From contig NZ_JAFA01000020.1 in assembly GCF_000519185.1 (NCBI RefSeq), positions 98,876 to 162,875 of the forward strand: a stretch of DNA of 64,000 nt, given 5' to 3'. The translations under genes were made by a program, and so were the position numbers. Below the pieces are notes generated by a model, which saw only the letters and a program-made list of their open reading frames with translations, did no database searches and was not told where the DNA came from. The stretch is from Paraburkholderia nodosa DSM 21604 (lineage in GTDB: Bacteria; Pseudomonadota; Gammaproteobacteria; Burkholderiales; Burkholderiaceae). Positions 51,868 through 60,667 of the stretch are shown in pieces. Position 1 is the stretch's first letter, and each line of letters opens with the position of its first letter.

Positions 51868-53313
51868 TCAGGGTTGGCGTTTGCCGCGGCCACCAGCAGG
51901 TTTGCCAGCCGGCGTACGCGAACCCGCAGCTGGCCTGGTGGCGGGTTTGCTGCGCGGCTTTTGCACGCTGAATGGGCTACCGCTCGTGAAACTTGTGCCC
52001 TTACCCGCGGCCACAACGTGTTGCGCCGCAGGCTTGCGCTTGTTTTCGCCACTTTGCGGGAGCGGTTTTTTGCTGGGCCCCTGCATGGCACCCGGCGCAG
52101 CTTGCGGCACTTTAGGCTTCTTGGGCTTTTTGGGTTTCTTGATGAGTTCGCCCGTCGCGCTGGTTTCCGGTACGCGGTGTTCGGCTTCAAAACCCGGCTC
52201 TTCCTCACGGGGCAGCGTTTGCCGGATCAGCGCTTCAATCGCGGCCAGTTGCGGGGCTTCATCGGCACACACGAGCGACACCGCCACGCCGCTGGCGCCC
52301 GCGCGGCCGGTACGGCCAATACGGTGCACATAGTCTTGCGCCACGATCGGCAGATCAACGTTGATCACCAGCGGCAGGTCGTCGATATCCAGCCCACGCG
52401 CAGCCACATCGGTAGCTACCAGCATATTGACTTCGCGCGTCTTGAAGCGCTCCAGCGCACGCAGTCGCGCGGGTTGCGGTTTGTCGCCGTGGATGGTGTC
52501 GACCGCATAGCCCGCTTCATCCAGCATCGCCGCCAGGTAATCCACGCCACTGCGGGTTTTGACGAACACCAGCGCGTGCTCCCAGTTGTTCTCGGCCACA
52601 AGGTGCATGAAGAGATCAGGCTTGTTCCTCTTATCCACCGGGACCACCCACTGCTTGATCTTGCTGGCCGTCGCATTGGGCGGGCTGACGCTGATATTGA
52701 CCGGGCTGCGCAGAATGCCCGCCGCCATGGCGCGGATATCATCGGTAAACGTGGCGGAGAACAGCAGGGTCTGACGCTGGGCGGGCAAGGCAGCAAAGAC
52801 GGCGTTGAGTTCGCGCGCAAAGCCCAGATCCAGCATGCGGTCGGCTTCATCCAGCACCAGCGTTTGGACTTGATCGAACTGCACTGCGTTCTGGCGATTG
52901 AGATCCAGCAAACGGCCCGGCGTGGCAACGAGCACATCCACGCCTTTGCGCAACTTCATCATCTGCGGGTTGATACTCACGCCGCCGTAGGCAGCCAGCA
53001 ATCGCAAGTCGAGGCCTTTGCCGTAAGCGATAAAGCTTTGCAACACTTGCTCAGCCAGTTCACGCGTGGGCACCAGCACCAGCACACGCGCGCGGTTGCT
53101 GGACACCGCCGGGCCGTGTTGCACCAGCCGTTGCAACAGCGGCAGCGCAAAACCCGCCGTTTTGCCAGTGCCGGTCTGTGCCCCGGCCATGACGTCCTTG
53201 CCACTGAGCACGGCAGGAATCGCCTTGGCCTGCACCGGCGTAGGTGCGTGGTAATTGAGGTCTTGCACATTACGCAGCAAGGGATCGATCAGGCCAAGCG
53301 AGGCAAAAGACAT
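51868..53313 (-). CDS. DEAD-box RNA helicase (RhlE-like)
   Basis: 481 residues. Helicase motifs in order: Q motif (FASLGL...PTPVQAKAIPAVL), I (AQTGTGKT), Ia (VPTRELAEQV), Ib (TPGRLLDL), II (DEAD, VLDEADRMLDLGFA), III (FSATF), IV (ALVFVKTRSG), V (VATDVAARGLDI) and VI (HRIGRTGRAGA). The tail from about 375 is basic and Lys/Pro repetitive (KKPKKPKKPKVPQ), probably RNA-binding. Unwinds RNA in ribosome assembly or cold adaptation. Codon use appears somewhat less GC3-biased than its neighbours. Confidence 0.92.
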   Translation of the reverse strand: MSFASLGLIDPLLRNVQDLNYHAPTPVQAKAIPAVLSGKDVMAGAQTGTGKTAGFALPLLQRLVQHGPAVSSNRARVLVLVPTRELAEQVLQSFIAYGKGLDLRLLAAYGGVSINPQMMKLRKGVDVLVATPGRLLDLNRQNAVQFDQVQTLVLDEADRMLDLGFARELNAVFAALPAQRQTLLFSATFTDDIRAMAAGILRSPVNISVSPPNATASKIKQWVVPVDKRNKPDLFMHLVAENNWEHALVFVKTRSGVDYLAAMLDEAGYAVDTIHGDKPQPARLRALERFKTREVNMLVATDVAARGLDIDDLPLVINVDLPIVAQDYVHRIGRTGRAGASGVAVSLVCADEAPQLAAIEALIRQTLPREEEPGFEAEHRVPETSATGELIKKPKKPKKPKVPQAAPGAMQGPSKKPLPQSGENKRKPAAQHVVAAGKGTSFTSGSPFSVQKPRSKPATRPAAGSRTPAGKPAGGRGKRQP

Positions 53314-53559
53314 TGGCGTATTCCGGGCTAAAACCGTAATTCTAGCGGTTACCGCGCTGCCTTCGCCGCGCAGAACCGACAGTCAAGAAGATCGATTTGA
53401 ACGCCGCTGAATAACGTAGCGGTGCCGTGCGCCGCGCCGGCATCATCGCTGGACATGAAAGGTTTCGTTTTTGTGTGTCATCGTACAGAACCACTTCATG
53501 TGCTACTGTAGGTACCCAGAGCCAGCAGGACGTTTCAGTCGAACACCAGAAGGATCCTC

Positions 53560-53850
53560 ATGGAATTCAACAATGGCGCTGTACTAGAAGCTCTTCGACT
53601 TGCTTTGCATCGACAAATACCGTGGCACAAGCGACCGGCAATCTTCACGTTGCTCCGCTCGCACGGTTTGATCCAGACCGTAGACCAGCCACCTCCCCCC
53701 AGCACGAAGTTTCTCCCCACATTACAGATTGCCGTCCTGACGGATAAAGGACAGAGCGAAATCCGGCGCATCGAGGCGTCAAAGCATGTTTCAGGATGGC
53801 TGGACGACGACTACTTTGCAACGTTCCTTGCAGGGGTAGTGCTTGCCTGA
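53560..53850 (+). CDS. Hypothetical protein
   Basis: 96 residues, MEFNNGAVLEALRLALHRQI, with ribosome site AGAAGGATCCTC. The mixed helix/strand pattern with LQIAVLTDKGQSEIRRIEAS looks like a small winged-helix or similar fold. No signal or span. No family recognised. Confidence 0.65.
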   Translation: MEFNNGAVLEALRLALHRQIPWHKRPAIFTLLRSHGLIQTVDQPPPPSTKFLPTLQIAVLTDKGQSEIRRIEASKHVSGWLDDDYFATFLAGVVLA

Positions 53851-53976
53851 CCACGCATCATTGCGTGTCTGCGATCGCGATATTCACGAATCGGGCCAGA
53901 TCGCCTCGGGGGCTCTCATGGGGCATTCAGGGAGGTTACTCGCCTACGCTGCTGGCGTTCGGACCGCGCGGCTCGA

Positions 53977-55152
53977 CTAGCCGGCGGTCTTCGAGAGCCG
54001 GTTTTCCAGAAGCAGCTTGCCAACTGCCGCATAATTTCGTTGCTGGGCTACGACGTGCTGGGCCCCGGCGTGAAGGTCACGCAATCGCCGCTGCAACGGC
54101 GAGGCGTTGTAGAGGGCGCCCCCGCCACCCAGCGCGAAGCACGCGTCGGCAATACGCACACAGGTTGAAGCGATCCACACGGAATTTTGCGTGCTTTGCA
54201 TGCGCAGCGCTGTGTCGTTGATCGTTCCCGCCAGCGCATGGCCCCAATGGCTCGTGGCTTGTACCTCCATGAACGCCTGCGCCGCTCTCAGGTCGGCTCC
54301 GACTCGGCCGAGTTCCGCCTGGAACAGCTCCGAATCACGCATGGCAGTCACCGCGCGAAGCTGCGTGCGGCCGGTATTCGCAAATGCGACGAGTTCCTCC
54401 AGCGCCCCTTTGGCCACACCTACGGAGAAGGCGCTGTGCATCACGGGAATGATTTCCAGCACGCTCTGATAGAGCGGCCCTGGAAGACAAGGCACGCCGC
54501 CCTCGATATCGAAGAAGTTGCTTTCCGGCACGATCTTGTCGGCGATCGCGATGTGATGACTACCGGAGCCCTTGAGCCCTGCCACGTGCCACGTATCCTC
54601 GATCTGCCATTCGGACGCTGGGAGAATGAAGCCGCGCAACAGTGGCGGCCCGTCTTCGCCGGCGTGACCGGGAAGCGGCTTTCCGTCTTTCGTCATCTTG
54701 CAGAACCCCACCATCCATTCGGCCTGCTGACAACCGCTAGCGAACGGCCAGCGCCCGCTCACGCGCCAGCCGCCCGGCACCGGCTGTGCGGTGCCCACAG
54801 GCTGGGATGACCCGGCGAGTATGACGTCCGGGCCTGATTCGTACACCTGATCATAGGTCCGAATGTTCAGCAGGGAGGCAATCAGCGCGCTTCCGCTGGC
54901 AATCATCGCGGTCCAGCCCAACGACCCATCGATCTTTGCGAGTTCGACGATCACCCTGAGCCCCTCCGGAAGATCCAGCTCCATTCCGCCGTGACTCCTG
55001 GGTACGAACATGCGATAAATGCCCATCGCTTTAAGCGTCTCCACCAGGTCTGAAGGCATTCGGCGTGCCGCCTCGATTTCGGCTGTGCGCGATCGAATGC
55101 TCGGCGCCAGTTTGCGGATTTCATCAAGCATACGGTCGACTTCATGGGTCAT
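53977..55152 (-). CDS. Acyl-CoA dehydrogenase-fold flavoprotein (HsaA/monooxygenase-like)
   Basis: 391 residues from ATG 55152 (MTHEVDRMLDEIRKLAPSIR). Acyl-CoA dehydrogenase fold: IYRMFVPRSHGGMELDLPEG, GSLGWTAMIASGSALIASLL, VSGRWPFASGCQQAEWMVGF and the C-terminal helical part NASPLQRRLRDLHAGAQHVV. The sequence is closer to the flavin-dependent monooxygenase group (HsaA, DszC) than to true acyl-CoA dehydrogenases, as the catalytic Glu is not obvious. It is the last of three co-directional genes with two SDRs. Confidence 0.82.
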   Translation of the reverse strand: MTHEVDRMLDEIRKLAPSIRSRTAEIEAARRMPSDLVETLKAMGIYRMFVPRSHGGMELDLPEGLRVIVELAKIDGSLGWTAMIASGSALIASLLNIRTYDQVYESGPDVILAGSSQPVGTAQPVPGGWRVSGRWPFASGCQQAEWMVGFCKMTKDGKPLPGHAGEDGPPLLRGFILPASEWQIEDTWHVAGLKGSGSHHIAIADKIVPESNFFDIEGGVPCLPGPLYQSVLEIIPVMHSAFSVGVAKGALEELVAFANTGRTQLRAVTAMRDSELFQAELGRVGADLRAAQAFMEVQATSHWGHALAGTINDTALRMQSTQNSVWIASTCVRIADACFALGGGGALYNASPLQRRLRDLHAGAQHVVAQQRNYAAVGKLLLENRLSKTAG

Positions 55153-55243
55153 GGCGTGGGTCCTCTGATGTGAGTATCGTGGAGCGACTTTTTCAGAACG
55201 CCTTTGATCCACGAGTTATTCCACGCGATGGTAAGCGTCACGC

Positions 55244-56035
55244 CTAGAACGCGCTCCTGATGACCCCTCCATCGGCTCGCAGCGCAGCGCCCGTCGTGGC
55301 CGACGAAAGCGGACTGGCGATATAGGCCACGAGCGACGCAACTTCCTGCGGCGAACCAAATCGCTTGATGAGCGATGTGGGTCGGACCTTCTCGAAGAAC
55401 TCTTTTTCGAACGCTTCAAACGATTTGCCATCGGCCTTCGCAAGTGTTTCCACGAATTCGCCAACGCCGCGCGACTTTGTCGGCCCTGGCAGGACGCTGT
55501 TGACGGTAATGCCCGTGCCGGCAACGGCTTCGGCCAGCCCGCGCGAGACCGCAAGCTGCGCGGTTTTCGTCATCCCGTAATGGATCATTTCGGTGGGAAT
55601 CTGCACACCGCTTTCGCTCGAAATGAAAATAATGCGCCCCCAGTCAGCCTGCCTCATCGCGGGCAAAAACAGGCGAGCGAGGCGCACGCCGCTCAGGACG
55701 TTGACGTCGAAGAAGCGTTGCCAGTCCGCGTCGGGGATCTCTTCAAACGGCTTGGGCTCGAAGATGCCCAGGTTATTGACCAGAATTTCCACATCCGGAT
55801 AGCGTTGCGCGAGTTCGTCGGCTGCGGCGGCCGTGCTCAGATCGCCCGCAAATCCGTAAACGTCGTTGCCCGTGTTGGCTTTCAGCTGCGCGACCACGTC
55901 ATCGACAGATGACTGGGAGCGTCCGTTCACGATCACACGAGCGCCCTCCTGGGCCAGGGTGCTAGCGATGGCAAGGCCGATGCCGGCTGTGCTGCCGCTC
56001 ACCAGTGCGAGTTTGCCTTTCAGTTTCAGATCCAT
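55244..56035 (-). CDS. Short-chain dehydrogenase/reductase
   Basis: 263 residues from ATG 56035. NAD(P) motif LALVSGSTAGIGLAIASTLA, NNLG variant of the NNAG motif, Ser in IIFISSESG and catalytic YGMTK (Tyr/Lys). The end LASPLSSATTGAALRADGGV is typical. Oxidises or reduces an alcohol/ketone; substrate unknown. It lies between the ACAD-like gene and a second SDR. Confidence 0.9.
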   Translation of the reverse strand: MDLKLKGKLALVSGSTAGIGLAIASTLAQEGARVIVNGRSQSSVDDVVAQLKANTGNDVYGFAGDLSTAAAADELAQRYPDVEILVNNLGIFEPKPFEEIPDADWQRFFDVNVLSGVRLARLFLPAMRQADWGRIIFISSESGVQIPTEMIHYGMTKTAQLAVSRGLAEAVAGTGITVNSVLPGPTKSRGVGEFVETLAKADGKSFEAFEKEFFEKVRPTSLIKRFGSPQEVASLVAYIASPLSSATTGAALRADGGVIRSAF

Positions 56036-56109
56036 GACTGACTTCCTTTCAAAAGAAAAGATAGAAAAGGGCGGCATCAGGTCTCGATCGCAGGATGCCG
56101 CCTTGAAGG

Positions 56110-56874
56110 TCAGGTACGCGTAATCGAAGCGCCGCCATCGACGAGCGATGCGGTACCGGTTACGAACGACGAATCGTCCGACGCGAGGTAGAGGACCGAA
56201 CGTGCGAGTTCCTCCGGCTTCGCGACGCGCTTGAGCGCATGCAGTCCGGTCACGAACGCCTGCGACTCGTCGGTGTCGTTCATGCCGCGATACATGTCCG
56301 TGTCCACCGCGCCCGGCAACACCGCGTTGACGCGCACGCCTTGCGCGCCATACTCTGCGGCGAGCGCCTGGGTCAAGCCGATCAGCCCGGCCTTGCTCGC
56401 CGCGTAGGCCGCAGTGCCCGGAAACGCGAACGAATAGCCGACGAACGTCGACGTGAAGATGATCGATCCGCCGCCGCGCTTCAGCATTTCGGGAATCTGG
56501 TGCTTCGCACCGAGGAAGGCACTGGTCAGGTTGGTCGCCAGCGCAGCGTTCCAGCCAGCCTCCGAAATGCCGGTGCTCGGGCCCATTTCGCCCAGCGTGC
56601 CGGCGTTGTTGTAGGCAATGTCCAACCGGCCGAAGCGGTCCACTGCGAGCGCGACGAGCGCCTTCGCGAAGTCCTCCGACTGAACGTCGCCCGCTAGATA
56701 CACGGCTTCGCCGCCTTCGCTGACGATCTCCGCAGCGAGCGTTTCAAGTTCCGCCGCGCGCCGCGCAGCAACAACCACCTTGGCGCCTTCCTTCGCAAAC
56801 AGCTTGGCCGTTGCACGGCCAATCCCTGAACTGGCGCCGGTCACGATGGCGACTTTTCCTGTCAAGCGTTGCAT
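56110..56874 (-). CDS. Short-chain dehydrogenase/reductase (glucose-dehydrogenase-like)
   Basis: 254 residues from ATG 56874, ribosome site GGAG seven bases upstream. VAIVTGASSGIGRATAKLFA, NNAGTLGEMGP, IIFTSTFVG, catalytic YAASKAGLIGLTQALAAEYG and VNAVLPGAVDTDM. Standard classical SDR. Probably first gene of the minus-strand group; divergent from the LysR gene, which begins about 140 bases away. Confidence 0.92.
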   Translation of the reverse strand: MQRLTGKVAIVTGASSGIGRATAKLFAKEGAKVVVAARRAAELETLAAEIVSEGGEAVYLAGDVQSEDFAKALVALAVDRFGRLDIAYNNAGTLGEMGPSTGISEAGWNAALATNLTSAFLGAKHQIPEMLKRGGGSIIFTSTFVGYSFAFPGTAAYAASKAGLIGLTQALAAEYGAQGVRVNAVLPGAVDTDMYRGMNDTDESQAFVTGLHALKRVAKPEELARSVLYLASDDSSFVTGTASLVDGGASITRT

Positions 56875-57011
56875 TTCCAATCTCCTGAAGTCCTGCGTTG
56901 GCCAGTGCCCTGTGCCCCGGTCCGTGAGCGAAATATAGGCTTCAGTTCTGCTTGCAGAAAGGCATAAAACATGGTCCTATCATTCAGCTTTTGTGAATGT
57001 TCGGAGAGGGT

Positions 57012-57932
57012 ATGGACCGCCTGCGCGCCTTTGAAGTTTTCGTGACGGTGGTGAGCCGCGGCGGCTTCGCGCGCGCAGCCGATGCGCTCGGCACGTCGCC
57101 CGCCAACGTCACCCGCTATGTGAATGAACTGGAAGCGCATCTGGGCACGCGCCTGCTCAATCGCACGTCACGGACGCTATCTCTGACCGAGGGCGGCGAG
57201 ACGCTTTACGCCCGCTGCAAGGCCATTCTCGACGATGTCGCGGAGACAGAAGGGCTTGTGGCATCCGGGTCGGTCGAACCGCGTGGAAGACTGCGCATCA
57301 ATGCGCCCGTGAGCTTTGGGATTCGGTATCTGGCACCGCTGTGGCCCGGGTTCATGCGCAAATATCCCGGCATCGAGCTCGACGTCGCGCTGATTGACCG
57401 CGTCGTTGATATCGTCGACGAAGGCTACGATCTCGCGATTCGCATCTCTCGCGCCGGCTCCACCAGCCACGCAGCCCGCAAGCTGGCGACATCGCAAAAC
57501 ATCCTGTGCGCGTCGCCGGCGTATCTGGCCCACTTCGGACATCCGACCTTGCCGGCGGACCTGATGCAGCATCGCTGCGTCGGGTACACCTATGCGGCCA
57601 CCGGCGACGAGTGGCAACTCATCGACCGTGGCGGCAAGACCCACGCTGTGAGCGTCGACTGCCACATGCATACCAACAACGGCGACACGGCACGCGCAGC
57701 CGCGCTCGCAGGGCAAGGCGTGATCTGGCAACCGACGTTCCTCATCGGCGACGATCTACGTGCCGGCAAACTCGTTCACGTGCTACCAGAGTATCGCCTG
57801 CCGGAGATCGACATACTCGCCATGTACCCGAGCCGTCGACATCTGAGCGCCAGAGTGCGCGTAATGATCGACTTCCTGGTCGAAGCGTTCAGCGGAGTGC
57901 CTCCATGGGATCGGGCCAGTCAGAGCAGGTAG
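57012..57932 (+). CDS. LysR-family transcriptional regulator
   Basis: 306 residues from ATG 57012 (MDRLRAFEVFVTVVSRGGFA), ribosome site GGAGAGGG. Helix-turn-helix ARAADALGTSPANVTRYVNE; CrgA-like effector domain (RGRLRINAPVSFGIRYLAPL; DEGYDLAIRISRAGSTSHAA). Divergent from the SDR operon at 56874, its likely target. Confidence 0.9.
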   Translation: MDRLRAFEVFVTVVSRGGFARAADALGTSPANVTRYVNELEAHLGTRLLNRTSRTLSLTEGGETLYARCKAILDDVAETEGLVASGSVEPRGRLRINAPVSFGIRYLAPLWPGFMRKYPGIELDVALIDRVVDIVDEGYDLAIRISRAGSTSHAARKLATSQNILCASPAYLAHFGHPTLPADLMQHRCVGYTYAATGDEWQLIDRGGKTHAVSVDCHMHTNNGDTARAAALAGQGVIWQPTFLIGDDLRAGKLVHVLPEYRLPEIDILAMYPSRRHLSARVRVMIDFLVEAFSGVPPWDRASQSR

Positions 57933-57989
57933 ATGCCAATGCGGCTCCGGTGCGCGTTATTTGCGATCGGCGCATGAAACGCCACTTGG

Positions 57990-58565
57990 CTATTCTCGCC
58001 CGGGTGGTGGATTTTCAGCGATACCGGACCAAAATTCCAGACACGCCGTTGCCATCCGCACACCCAGATTCAATGGCGCCATCCGGCGAGTGGCCGATTC
58101 TCGTCCTTCGTTGTGCTCAATAATGGCCTGGTAGACCGCCAGACGCTCCTTGTAGAGGCGTACTTGATCTTCCGCCAGTTTTACAAGCTCGGCGGTACTG
58201 GTGAACTCACTGAAAAAGAGTTGCAACACCGCCATATCCCGCATCTCGAACACTTCGCCCGGCGGGGTTTTCAACCAGTTCTCCAGCGCTTCCTGGCCGC
58301 TGGAGGTCAATGAATAGACCCGGCGACGGCGCCCGCCTTCTTCCACTTCCTGGTCCAGCAGGCCCTCGCGCGACAGTCGCTCCGGCTCGCCGTAAAGTTG
58401 CGAGTGCGGAAAAGGCCAGAAGTACCTGACCGAGCGCTCTATAGCCTGCTTCAGTTGATAAGGGGTTGACGGGCCCCGCAACCCGATGACCCCTAAGACG
58501 ACATACGAAATCGGACTCAGCCGAACGGGTGCTTCTGCGCGTGAGGTGTTTGGGTTCGTTGACAT
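57990..58565 (-). CDS. PadR-family transcriptional regulator
   Basis: 191 residues from ATG 58565 (MSTNPNTSRAEAPVRLSPIS); an ATG at 58586 is also open. PadR winged helix: YVVLGVIGLRGPSTPYQLKQ, WPFPHSQLYGEPERLSREGL, RRRRVYSLTSSGQEALENWL. The C-terminal four-helix part (EFTSTAELVKLAEDQVRLYK) is present. PadR regulators sense phenolics and some hydrophobic ligands. Divergent from the acyl-CoA ligase; CCGTTTCAGACGG (58569-58581) just upstream of the start may be its operator. Confidence 0.87.
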   Translation of the reverse strand: MSTNPNTSRAEAPVRLSPISYVVLGVIGLRGPSTPYQLKQAIERSVRYFWPFPHSQLYGEPERLSREGLLDQEVEEGGRRRRVYSLTSSGQEALENWLKTPPGEVFEMRDMAVLQLFFSEFTSTAELVKLAEDQVRLYKERLAVYQAIIEHNEGRESATRRMAPLNLGVRMATACLEFWSGIAENPPPGRE

Positions 58566-58616
58566 AGTCCGTTTCAGACGGTACATTTAGAACTATGTTA
58601 CTGGAAGGAGTCTTCC

Positions 58617-60248
58617 ATGGCAACAAAGATTGCAGGCTGTTCGCAAGCTGAGTTATCGCATTGTCAAGGTGACACTTCGGAGCCTGGCACAGAGCTTTCG
58701 ATTGGAGATGCCCTGCGCCTTGCGGCAGACAATTGGGGCAATCGAATTGCGCTTGTAGAGGGCGCACAGCTCGCCGACGCTCGCCGTCAATGGTCCTTCG
58801 AGCAACTGTATGAGGACGCATGCCTCGTCGCCCGCGCTCTGCTGGCGCGCTTTTCTCCTGGAGAGCACGTCGCCATCTGGAGCGCCAACCGCCCCGAATG
58901 GGTTCTGCTCGAGTTCGGCGCAGCGTTGGCTGGAATCACGCTGGTCACCGCCAATCCCGCGTACCTCGCCAAAGAACTCGCCTATGTCCTCAGGCGGTCC
59001 AACGCCGCCGGCATCGTCCTGTCTCCCGAGTACCGCGGGCGTGACTTACTAGCAGTACTGAATGAAATCAAGGCGGATATCCCAGCTGTGCGCGAAGTGA
59101 TCTCGCTCGCGGATTGGCCTGCTTTTCTTGATTCGGGCAAAAGCACACGCTCGTTACCCAACGTGTCCCCAGACGATGTCGCGCAGATTCAATACACGTC
59201 AGGCACGACTGGATTTCCCAAGGGTGCGGAGCTGACGCACCGAGGACTCGTGAACAATGGCCGGTTCTATGCCAACGCTATTGGCGCGAATGCCAAAGAC
59301 GTCTGGATCAATCCGATGCCCATGTTCCATACGGCGGGCTGCGGCCTCGCCACCCTGGGCGCATTGCAGACGGGCGGTATGCACGTACTGCCGGGTGGAT
59401 TCGACCCCACGCTCATGCTCGATCTGATTGAGGCTTATCGCGGCACGCTGGTGCTAAGTGTGCCTACGATGTTGATCCGGATGCTGGATCAACCTGGCGC
59501 TAAAGATCGTGACCTTTCGTCATGGCGACTCGCCACGTTAGGGGGTGCCCCTGTGCCCCCGGAACTCGTGCACCGCGCGGTCACCGAGTTCAATATCGAT
59601 GTCGCAATTGGGTTCGGTCAGACAGAGTCGTCGCCGTATATCACCCACACGCTGCCGCACGACCCCAACCCGCAATGGATCGATACCGTGGGGCGGCCCC
59701 TACCTCAGACCGAAGTCAAGATCGTCGAACCGGCTACCGGAGAGACTGTTCCCATTGGTGTGATCGGAGAAGTCTGCGCAAAGAGCATCTGCGTGATGAA
59801 GGGGTATTTGGGCGACCTCAAAGCAACAGCGGAAGCCATCGACGCGCAAGGATGGTTGCATACCGGCGACCTCGGTTGCCTCGATGCACAGGGTTATTTG
59901 CGCATCCAGGGTCGCATCAAGGACATGATTATTCGCGGTGGAGAGAACATCTACCCACGAGAAATCGAGGACGTGCTGTGTACACACCCAGGTGTCTCCC
60001 TTGCGTCGATCGTAGGCGTTCCTGACGCGCAATGGGGTGAAGTCGTCGTCGCTTTCGTACAGCCACGACAGGGCTGCAATTTGAGCAGCGACGAACTCTC
60101 GGAGTTCTGTCGCGCACGCCTTGCTTCATATAAGACGCCACGGGTCTGGCGCTTTGTCGATCACTTCCCGCAGACGGCTTCCGGAAAAATCCAGAAATTC
60201 GTGCTGCGGGACGAATTCATGGCGTCGATCGGACACAGGCAGTCCTGA
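58617..60248 (+). CDS. AMP-forming acyl-CoA ligase
   Basis: 543 residues, ribosome site GGAAGGAG. Adenylate-forming motifs: YTSGTTGFPKGAELTHR (P-loop), GFGQTESSPYIT, GWLHTGDLGCLDAQGYL, GRIKDMIIRGGENIYPREIE and the catalytic Lys in PQTASGKIQKFV. Activates a carboxylic acid to its CoA thioester. Divergent from a PadR regulator and near an ACAD-fold oxidoreductase and two SDRs, so an aromatic or fatty acid is plausible; the exact acid is unknown. Confidence 0.92.
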   Translation: MATKIAGCSQAELSHCQGDTSEPGTELSIGDALRLAADNWGNRIALVEGAQLADARRQWSFEQLYEDACLVARALLARFSPGEHVAIWSANRPEWVLLEFGAALAGITLVTANPAYLAKELAYVLRRSNAAGIVLSPEYRGRDLLAVLNEIKADIPAVREVISLADWPAFLDSGKSTRSLPNVSPDDVAQIQYTSGTTGFPKGAELTHRGLVNNGRFYANAIGANAKDVWINPMPMFHTAGCGLATLGALQTGGMHVLPGGFDPTLMLDLIEAYRGTLVLSVPTMLIRMLDQPGAKDRDLSSWRLATLGGAPVPPELVHRAVTEFNIDVAIGFGQTESSPYITHTLPHDPNPQWIDTVGRPLPQTEVKIVEPATGETVPIGVIGEVCAKSICVMKGYLGDLKATAEAIDAQGWLHTGDLGCLDAQGYLRIQGRIKDMIIRGGENIYPREIEDVLCTHPGVSLASIVGVPDAQWGEVVVAFVQPRQGCNLSSDELSEFCRARLASYKTPRVWRFVDHFPQTASGKIQKFVLRDEFMASIGHRQS

Positions 60249-60667
60249 CAGGCGGGGACGCTGACCAGCAAACTCTTCTTCGACGTCGATGCCTGGATTG
60301 TGAGCCATTACGCGGCTTGTACCGGTCACCGATTGTTGTCGGCTGATCGACCGGAACCTGGCCAACTGTTTGCCTGATGCGGCTGGCCGTAGCCGACCCA
60401 CTGCGGTCCTTGGGACCGAAGCGAAGTAAGTTTCCGGTGTAGAACGTCTTTCGGTCGTTGAGTGCATCTAGCCCAACTCATCGTCGTCGAGACGCTGTTG
60501 AACATCGCGGAGCGTGCGTCACCCCTGATCGAGGGCAGCGAAGCCGGAAGCTAACGCCAGACTTGGACCGCCCAACCCAGGCGCTTCACTGAATGTGACG
60601 GACCTGACGGGACGGTGATCTGAAAGCCGGGCAATATTTTCAAGAGCGACGATAGGCATTCCCCGAC
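60249..60667. other. Intergenic region without a supported gene
   Basis: Open frames (for example 60126-60467 and 60519-60854, minus) show no recognisable protein and overlap flanking genes out of frame. No terminator or repeat stands out. Confidence 0.4.
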
